Positions 56,620 through 64,000 of a stretch of DNA of 64,000 nucleotides are shown here, piece by piece. Origin of the DNA: Peromyscus leucopus (lineage: Eukaryota; Chordata; Mammalia; Rodentia; Cricetidae); the NCBI RefSeq assembly GCF_004664715.2, contig NC_051074.1, forward strand, positions 14,307,178 through 14,371,177, written 5' to 3'. The notes under the pieces were generated by a model. It was not told the origin of the DNA. It was given only the letters and a program-made list of their open reading frames with translations, and searched no databases. How positions within the stretch are numbered: position 1 is the stretch's first letter; every line of letters begins with the position of its first letter. Both the position numbers and the translations under genes were made by a program.

Positions 56620-56965
56620 CCTCATTATTGCGCCAGCACCTTGACAAAAAACACCCTAAGCAAAGAAGGGTTCATTTTACTCATGGTGTAGGGGTACAGC
56701 CCCCTTAAACTTAAGAAGTAGGACAGGTATGGCAACAGGGAAAAGTTTATGTATTGTAGCAGGGGTGTCAGGTGGACTAGGCAGGACAGGAAGCATAAGA
56801 AAAATAGGAGTTGTAAGCCAGGCTGAGCTACACCCCTCAAGGCCTATTCCTCAGGAGACACTTTGCCAGCTAGGCACCACTTTGTGAAGCTTCTAGAACC
56901 TCCCAAACAGCACCACCTGTGGGAGAACCAAGTCTTTGAACACATATGCCAATGTGGGGAGTTTC
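56620..56965 (-). mobile_element. MaLR-type LTR (ORR1/MT-related), inverted
   Basis: 'ccttgacaaaaaacacccta', 'aagaagggttcattttact', 'cctcccaaacagcaccacct' and the end 'atgccaatgtgggga' follow the order of inverted MaLR LTRs. No TSD was resolved. Confidence 0.6.
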
Positions 56966-56999
56966 ATATGCATAGCTTGCCAGTGGCCTTGCAATGCAT

Positions 57000-57302
57000 A
57001 ATAGTAATTATCAGCAATATTACCTAACACTCTGAGAATAGATATGAAGGATGCGGTATGGTTTTAAGCATGCCCCCCCCATGTGTGTGTATACTCATTA
57101 TATACACACGGTACAGATATACACACATGTACACTCAAGTGTAATGTTGGATTCTCAACATGTTTGAAGTTGGTAGATGCCGTCACTGTCACCTTTTAGA
57201 GGAGGAAATAAAGGTTTGAAGAGATTAAGTAGTTTGTCCAAGGTCACTGAGTGAGGAAAGCAGAAAATAAACCTGGACCACCTGACTGTAAAGCCTGCTC
57301 TA
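57000..57302 (+). mobile_element. MIR: MIR SINE, sense, with internal insertion
   Basis: 'taatagtaattatcagcaat' (5' part), then an AC/GT-rich interruption (57070-57150), then the core 'cttttagaggaggaaataaa', 'taagtagtttgtccaaggtc' and 'actgagtgaggaaag'. Confidence 0.55.
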
Positions 57303-59440
57303 TTTAAAAACATAAAATAAAACATTATCATTATATTCTTTTGCACCTTGAGCCACCAGAGCATTTGCACGTTAAAATATGTTAATCCAAAGTTTATCTG
57401 CAGTACAAGGATTTCAAAATTCCATATGAGTTCCTTCAAAAAATGTGGCCAATATAGTGAAAAGAAACAGCCCACAATAGCAGTGATCTTTTCAGTTCTT
57501 CCATACAAAAATGCCTGGGGGCCAACTCGATAATGGAAAAGTATTGATTGTGAGTTTAAAAGGTGATGGACTTCAGCACCGATAACAGCCAAATTTGTAT
57601 CTTGGCAACTTCCCTCTCGTATTTTCTAATTCCCATTTCCACATTTGAAAAGCTGTTTTTTCTAGATGCAGTGACAGAAGTATTACAGAGTCAGCCCTAA
57701 TCATAGCTGTCAGCTCAGATTAGCACAAAGAAAATGTCTTTTGGTCTCTGCCACACATCTGTTCTAGTTTTATTATTATTATTATTTTATTATTATTATT
57801 TTAAGATTTATGACTGGTGGGGTGTAGCATGGAGCATGGAGTTTTCTTTTCTGTATTTAGAGCATTTTTTTCTGTGTTCTCTGTTTTCATGATGTTGTCT
57901 CATTCCCTGGAAGCTGTCCTACTAATGTAGTACAGTCACTCCGCTTCAAGCAGGCATGAAGGAGCAAATAAAACTATGTATGCATGCCTCAAGTAGAAGC
58001 AAGATTTCATCAGGACTGAAATCTTGGTTTTATTGTTTTTATATTTACATGTGATTTCTCCTATGTCATCATATACCTCTGAGTTTTGGAGTTATTATAT
58101 ATAGGTCTTAGTTGCAGTGTTAAGATAAAATAGCTTTGAGGAAAAAGTTGTCTTTCTCTTTTTCCCTAAGACTTCTTTTTTTATGTCAGAAAATTATATA
58201 ATCCAGTCTCATTTCATACTAACTTACAACACACACTTGTGTGTGCATGCATGGGCACACACACCCCACATACAGAAGAATAATGAGCAAGCTGCTCTTT
58301 GACCAAAGGTAAGGCTTTTAGATTGCTTAGATTTATATTTGCCAGAGGGATTTTCTGAAATATTTTTTTAAAAGTACATTTATATTCAGTTGCTTATTTA
58401 CATTCCCCACTATTGACACAGAATTGATCTCTGTTTGGAATTTCCAGGAAAGAGGATGATTTTGAATATTATCACCCTCTGTCTCCTCTAAATCTCTAGT
58501 AGAGAGCACTGTCTTAGGGGTGGCTATGGCCATTATTCCACTCTACTTTAGCACCTGGAGAAGAGGGATAAATACAGTGGGGATGGTATTTTTAGTGATT
58601 TGCTTATAGGAATATGTAGTAGCAACACTGGTAATGGGCAAGTATTGATTTGTAACTTGAAACTCATCAGGACTTATAACAGCCACTTCTATAGTTTAAA
58701 AGCTTCTACAAATTCTTTGCCCTCTAGCCAACTCTGTATCTGTCTAGAAGGCAATCATGAAAAATGGAAAATATATAGATTTATACTGAGACCAAAAAGT
58801 CTTGAATTCTGTTCCAAATGGTTCCAGGGATTTGAAATTTGCTTTCCAAACCCAGATCCTCAGTTTTCTTATCATTACATTCAGAATAAAGCTATATACT
58901 TATTTTTTCCAAGGACTAAAATGAGATGAAAACCTATGGAATTTCCTGGGACTCTTGATAAATATTTCTGAGTCTTTCAATAAATATTTTCTACTTTGCT
59001 AGTAGTCTGAGAATGATTTCTACTTTTAGAATGATCACAAAGATAATAAAGCAGCTAATCATAAGGAATAAGGAAATAGACATTGATGAATATATTTGTC
59101 TGTTGGGTCAAGAAATCCTTATATTCATTTGGACCCATCCTCTGGATTTGGTAATGATTTGCATCAGTAATTTTCAAAATATACTATGTGGATACTTTGC
59201 ATCTAGATCACTTGTGGTGCATGGTAGAAAAATCCAGTGACCTGTTTCTCTCTTGGACTTACTGACTCATGCTCTCTTGGGAAGGTACCCCAGAGAATAT
59301 GTGCTTAACAACAACAGCATCAGGAGAACCCTTCTCCCACACTAAAGCTGGAGAGGCATTGTCTTACCTTGCATAGAATGCATGTAAATCACAAATCAAA
59401 GTCGTGGTGACAATGCCATCTGACTCTGCAACCTTGTTAA
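57303..59440. other. Long unassigned AT-rich stretch
   Basis: About 2.1 kb with no named transposon. It contains a (TTA)n tract at 57769-57803 and CA-rich text at 58225-58275. Frames up to 145 codons (57155-57592 minus, 58600-58929 plus) lack domains. Confidence 0.5.
57769..57803. repeat. (TTA)n microsatellite
   Basis: About eleven TTA units with a T-rich interruption. Confidence 0.93.
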
Positions 59441-59444
59441 ATTC

Positions 59445-59575
59445 AAAGCACTAATGACAAATATTTCCATATAATTGATGGGGAAACAGAAATAGAGATG
59501 TGTTCTCACCCAATGTTACACAGGCAATAAGAGGCAAGACTTAGGTCCTCAATTCAGGCCTGTACTCTAGTTCTT
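59445..59575 (+). mobile_element. MIR: MIR SINE fragment, sense
   Basis: 'attgatggggaaacagaaat', 'cccaatgttacacaggcaat' and 'gcaagacttaggtcctcaat' match the MIR core and 3' part. Confidence 0.58.
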
Positions 59576-59752
59576 CTTGCAATACATTTCTTTCTAGAGG
59601 AGAAAAAGGATTTTAGCTAGAAGCTGCCATAGAACCAATAGGAGCAGATGTCTCAGTTCAAGGGTGATCAGTTAAGAGTGCTCTCTCTTACATTGAGCAG
59701 CTGCATACTTTTATTGTAAGTAGACCTTCAGCCAAAAGAAGAGGCACACTCT

Positions 59753-60269
59753 TGTGGTGATGTATTGTGTACCCTAATAAATTTGCCTGAAGGTCAGAGA
59801 ACTGAACAAGCCACTAGACTAAACCTAGAGCTAGGCAGTGATGGCACACACCTTTAATCCTAGCATTCTGGAGGCAGAGATCTGTCTGGATCTCAGTGAG
59901 TTCAAAGCTATCCTGGACTATATGAGATTGACTCAGTCTAGGAGAGAAGCAGAGCCAGGCAGTGGTGGCACACACCTTTAATCTCAATACTTGGGAGTCA
60001 CACACCTTTAATCCCAGCACTAGGAAAGTTAAGACAAAAAATGATATGGTGGGTGGAGAAAGGTATAGAGGTGTGAGGAGACAGGAACTAAAGTCTTTCG
60101 GCTGAGGAAGCTCATTCTGCTTGAGGCCTATTGGCTGGAGCTCTTTCAGGCTAAGGAGTTAGTAAGGTAAGAGGTGGTGGCTTGCTCTGCTTCTTTGATC
60201 TTTCAGTTTTTACCCCAGTATCAGACTCTGGGTTTGTTATTATAAGACCATTTAGCAATTCATGTTGCA
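59753..60269 (+). mobile_element. B1-bearing ERV LTR (family 3), 6 bp TSD
   Basis: 517 bp from 'tgtggtgatgtattgtgtac' to 'agcaattcatgttgca'. Flanks 'cactct' (59747-59752) and 'cactcc' (60270-60275) match at 5 of 6. It contains three B1-like 'cacacctttaat' cores (near 59849, 59974, 60002) and 'tctcagtgagttcaaagc'. Same family as 49653-50176. Confidence 0.88.
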
Positions 60270-60472
60270 CACTCCTAATATAGAGGGTCACCCACTTTAT
60301 GAGGTCTGCTTATCTAAATGATAAAAACAAAATACCTTGGCAGAAACACTCGGATTAATATTTGATCAAATACCCGGGCACCTTAGGATCTAGTCATGTT
60401 GATTTGTGAAATTAGGCATTGCAGCCACCATCATGACCATCATCCCTGCTGCAATCATCATCATCGTGGTTT

Positions 60473-60478
60473 TTCTTT

Positions 60479-60534
<56 letters not shown>

Positions 60535-60535
60535 T
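60473..60535. repeat. (TTTC)n microsatellite
   Basis: About 14 TTTC units on the tail side of the inverted B1. Confidence 0.97.
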
Positions 60536-60698
60536 TTTTTCTTTTTATTGGTTTTTCAAGACAGGGTGTCTTTGTGTAGTTTTGGTGCCTGTCCTGGATC
60601 TCACTCTGTAGCCCAGGCTGGACTTGAACTCACAGAGATCCACCTGGCTCTGCCTCCCAAGTGCTGGGATTAAAGGTGTGTGCCACCACCGCCTGGCC
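60479..60698 (-). mobile_element. B1: B1 SINE, inverted, with (TTTC)n-expanded tail and TSD
   Basis: 'caagacagggtgtctttgtg', 'gtagcccaggctggacttga', 'cacagagatccacctggctc' and 'gtgctgggattaaaggtgtg'. Flanks around 60464-60478 ('catcgtggtttttct') and 60699-60713 ('catcatggttttctt') are a near-match TSD. The tail is a TTTC microsatellite. Confidence 0.93.
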
Positions 60699-60976
60699 CA
60701 TCATGGTTTTCTTATTTCTCAATGAAGTTTATTTTCTTTTCTCAATTTTTTTTTCTTTCAATTTTTTTAAAAGTCTAAATTAAAAATTAATTCCAGGGTA
60801 GCAATGGATACCCATACTATTTGGAGGTCTGTGAGTAAAAACAGATTTGGGCACCTATAGTGAGTAGATGAAGTTGGTAGCCTTCTTAATTAGACCACCA
60901 TCATTTTTCTTTTCCCCTTCCTTCCTCCCTCTGTCCCTTTTTCCCTTCCTTCCTTTTTCTCACTTTATCTCTTTCT

Positions 60977-61106
60977 TTTTTTATTTTTCTTCTTCTTCAG
61001 ACAGGGCCTCACTATGTAGCCCTGGTGAGCTTTGAACTCATAGTTATCTGCCTATCTCTATCTACTGAGTACAGGGATTAAAGGTGTTTGCTACCACAGC
61101 TGGCTA
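60977..61106 (-). mobile_element. Old B1-like SINE, inverted
   Basis: 'cagacagggcctcactatgt', 'gtgagctttgaactcatagt' and 'gagtacagggattaaaggtg' in inverted B1 order, diverged. Confidence 0.7.
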
Positions 61107-61699
61107 CACCATCTTATTGATGATCAAGAGCTACCAGGAAAAGTGAGTACAGTTGGGCCCTTTAAAGCCCGTGAGGAACAAAAGAGAAAGAGTTGACTTT
61201 GAAACTGCTGCCTGTTCTTCTTGTTGAGCTGTTCATGGTAGTCATTTCATGGGGCTTTTGAGTATTGTTTGTAACATATAGTCCAATTTTAGCTGGACTT
61301 CCATGCTCACATGAAAGCCACTCAGTTTCATAACCCTCAGTCTCACAGTTTGAAAAGTCCTTATTGAACTGGTTCCCAGTCAGCCAAGGCAAAGAGGAGG
61401 AAATCTGCCCAAACTATTTGGGTTGTTTAAATAAAACAATCAGCTGGTTGACTTAATTTCCTACTTTCAGCCAGTAGACATCATGGATACACAGATGAAG
61501 AGATATTCCAGAGCCAACTCTATCCCCAAAACACATTGGGCAGAAACAAAAATCCTGGAAAGATATTGTATTCTTGGTGCCCAGAAGTCTAGCACACACA
61601 GGCTTTGTCAAAATGGTGGAGAAAATAAAATTGCAGACGCATAATGCTTTCCAGGAAAAGGGCTCTTTTTCAGAAAAACCAAGCTGGAAAATTTCTTTT
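61107..61699. other. Unassigned DNA
   Basis: No repeat or gene was recognised. Confidence 0.5.
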
Positions 61700-61710
61700 A
61701 AAGGAATTCA

Positions 61711-62248
61711 ACCCCAGGTGGAGCTCCGGGAGTCCAATCATTGAGAGAGAGGAGGGATTGTATGAGTGAGAGATATTGAGACCATGATTGGAAAAAACAT
61801 AGGGACAAATAGCCAAACTAGTGGGAACACATGAACTGTGAACCAATGGCTGAGGACCCTCCATGGAACTGCACTAGGCCCTCTGGATAAGTGAGACAGT
61901 CGATTAGCTTGAACTGTTTGGGAGGCCCCCAGGCAGTGGAGCAGGGACCTGTCCTTGGTGCATGGGCTGGCTTTTTTTGGAGCCTGGGGCCTATGCTGAG
62001 ATGCTTTCCTCAGCCTTGGAGGAGGGAGGAGGGGACTGGACCTGCCTTGGCTGAGTCTACCATGCTGGGCTGACTCCCCAGGGGAGACCTTGCCTTGGAA
62101 GAGGTGGGAATGGGGGGTGGATTGGGAGGGAGGGTTGGGGTGTGGGAGGAGGGAGGATGGGGGAATCTGTGGCTGATATGTGAAATTAAGTTAATTATAA
62201 AATAAAAACATTTAAACAAACCAAACCAAACCAAACAAACAAACAAAA
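61711..62248 (+). mobile_element. L1: 5'-truncated L1 3' UTR, sense, 11 bp TSD
   Basis: 'ggtggagctccgggagtcca', 'agaggagggattgtatgagt', G-rich text and the terminus 'ctgtggctgatatgtgaaat', then a long A-rich tail in which CAAAC units have expanded. Flanks 'aaaggaattca' (61700-61710) and 'aaagaaattca' (62249-62259) match at 10 of 11. Confidence 0.93.
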
Positions 62249-62259
62249 AAAGAAATTCA

Positions 62260-62618
62260 GCAAGCCACCTGTGTGCATTCTAACCTGCCACCATGTTGGA
62301 CTACACTGACCCATTCATCAATGATTATTACTAACAAGTTGTTTGGACTGATACAAAAGGTGTGATCAGTGTGCCACCAAGGTCTTACCAAGGTGGTAAG
62401 GAAGTCATATTTCTTAGGGTATCTCTCAGTGTCTATAGAACAACTGCCTTAAGATTGCCAGGATGTGGGTCACCAAGAAGGTAGCATCACAACACATACC
62501 TGGAATGTTAACAAGAAGATCCACAGTAAACCAGGCCACAAAATACTAGTTTTGTTTGAAAATATTAGAAGATTGAACAGCTATGTCTCATGTCACTTTA
62601 TTCTAAAACATTTTAAAA
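62260..62618. other. Unassigned DNA
   Basis: No repeat or gene was recognised. Confidence 0.5.
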
Positions 62619-62634
62619 AGCAAATGCTCTCCTT

Positions 62635-62789
62635 GTTTGTTTGTTTGTTTGTTTTGAGGTAGGGTCTCCCTATGTATTCCTGACTGTCTTGGAGCTTCTA
62701 TGTAGACCAGGTTAGCCTCAAACTCACAGAGATTCTTCTGCCTCTCCCTCCTGACTGCTGGAATCAAAGGCATATACCACCATTTCTGG
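62635..62789 (-). mobile_element. B1: B1 SINE, inverted, with (TTTG)n tail and TSD
   Basis: A TTTG tail, 'gaggtagggtctccctatgt', 'gtagaccaggttagcctcaa' and 'gctggaatcaaaggcatata'. Flanks 62619-62634 and 62790-62805 ('agcaaatgctctcctt' versus 'agcaaatgttctctta') are a 13/16 TSD. Confidence 0.9.
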
Positions 62790-62843
62790 AGCAAATGTTC
62801 TCTTATCATATAATAATAAAATAGTTTGTGATGTTTATATAAT

Positions 62844-62908
62844 ATCTATCTCTATCTCTATCTGTCTATCTATCTATCAATCAATCATCTATCTATCTAT
62901 CTATCTAA
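62844..62908. repeat. (ATCT)n microsatellite
   Basis: Imperfect TCTA units with CTGT and CAAT interruptions. Confidence 0.95.
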
Positions 62909-64000
62909 TCTTTTAATGACACATGAACTTTGAGTAAAATCCGTGCTTGAAGCCCCATAAAAGGTGTATTGCTATGTTCTCTTATGTTCAATAGTCAGCA
63001 AGTTATATTTTGTGTCCCATGAGGACTGTTGCTGGAAAAGCTAAGCCAGAGTCACTTGTTGATTTGAACACTGACCATTGTGTGCTTATGATGCCACTAT
63101 GTAGGGTTGCACACACCTCAACCACAGGTATGTAAAAATATGGCTTATAAGGAAATAATAGGCTATTCACTTATTTTTATAGCTATTGCGGTTTACCAAA
63201 GGAAGGGATGTGCATTGCCCCTCTACAGAGGTAAACAAAAAGGCATGCTAGCATATCCACATTCATTAACATATCACTTAGGTCAGTGTAGTCATATTCA
63301 GCAGGGTGGAATATATATGTCACTCTAAACTCTTTGCTCTCTTTATGAAGTTCTGGGAGGATTCAGATATGTGTTATAAAAAAACCTGTCACCTGGAAAT
63401 TTCCTGCCAAGTCAGGTTTTAAAGTGATTGAACTTGCAAGATATCATGTAGATGAGAGGAGAGAGTTAAGCCATAGGATGTTAGAAATACTTAAAAATCA
63501 ATTTGCTGAAAAGAAAATATGAAAAAAATTTACATATAGTATATATCAATTTTAAGTACTATGAAGATTGCATGCATACCATAAGTAATTAAATATTCAG
63601 CAACTTTGATTATAATTATAAATTCTGTATAGTTATAATACTTTCATGGTTGATTTTTTTTTGTGAACCATTTGTACCCCCTGGTCAAACTATGATTACA
63701 ATTAATGAACAGTTATAAGAATGACCTGAATGTTAGCTGCTATTTCTAATCAGTAAAACAGCAAAGGTATATTTTAGAATGTCACTCTCTTCTAAATGAT
63801 TTGAGTGGCTCACTTTCTGGTGTAAGTTATAGTTTTAAAACATCAGTGTAATGGGGAAACTTCAGTCACCATGGAAATATGTCTCTGGGTTTGTTTGGGA
63901 GGATATTTCCAGAAAAGTTTAGCTGAGGAGGGAAGACCCTTCTTGAATGGGGAGGTGGTAGTGGGCATCATCGCATGGGTCCTAGAATAGAAAGGAGAGA
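62909..64000. other. Unassigned AT-rich DNA to the window end
   Basis: No transposon, RNA gene or coding region was recognised in the last 1.1 kb. Confidence 0.5.

Noticed and set aside
57155..57592. 145-codon minus-strand frame
   Set aside because: Part is an inverted MIR; the rest has no domain or codon bias that I can support.

Overview
The window is 64 kb of rodent nuclear DNA with no protein-coding gene that I can support. Several features place it in muroid rodents, most likely a cricetid (hamster, deer mouse or vole group): young B1 SINEs, B2, B3, B4 and ID-like SINEs, Lx-type and younger rodent L1 3' ends, and ORR1/MT-type MaLR LTRs. In particular, the inverted B1 copies read 'cacagagatccgcctgcctc' with a 'gcctttcctggaact' variant rather than the mouse 'cagaaatccgcctg' form. 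The species itself cannot be named from the sequence alone. DNA is AT-rich and poor in CpG, with no CpG island, tRNA gene, CRISPR array or intact long ORF. The longest open frame (about 220 codons, near 16.3-17.0 kb) runs through an L1 tail and a B1 and is an accident.

Layout. 0-10 kb: old MaLR LTRs, one clean B1, one B3, one B2 and long stretches of unassigned, probably unique DNA. 10-18 kb: a pile-up of Lx/L1-like 3' segments cut by two ERV LTRs, an ORR1 LTR that was itself hit by another LTR, a very short L1 tail with a perfect target-site duplication (TSD), and a solo LTR. 18-28 kb: three more LTRs, L1 tails, nested MaLRs and a segment around 25.4 kb carrying a CRE palindrome. 28-34 kb: ancient L1M, then a second Lx-like segment split by a 1.4 kb inverted L1 and by a 5'-lacking ERV whose 3' LTR and polypurine tract are visible. 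34-41 kb: mostly unassigned, plus a small LTR, a CA-rich tract and a 34 bp inverted fragment of the 5' end of U2 snRNA flanked by a TSD. 41-46.5 kb: an ancient inverted L1M opened up by two ORR1-type LTRs, another MaLR, a compound CA/GA microsatellite and a younger 2.05 kb L1 with a perfect 15 bp TSD. 46.5-64 kb: MLT1, an ORR1 split by a B1-bearing LTR, a second LTR of the same B1-bearing family, B1s whose tails have become microsatellites, MIRs, another L1 tail, and unassigned DNA including a candidate conserved non-coding block near 54.7-55.45 kb.

There is no operon or pathway to describe. The biology visible here is the history of retroelement insertion: LINE-driven insertions (L1, B1 and a U2 retrocopy) with 11-18 bp TSDs, ERV LTRs with 6 bp TSDs and MaLR LTRs with 5 bp TSDs. 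I see no evidence of a new biological system. The most unusual items are the U2 retrocopy, a 39 bp templated insertion, the B1-chimeric LTR family, an unexplained 90 bp direct repeat and a 15 bp perfect hairpin. Repeat family names come from recognising consensus-like text, not from a database search.
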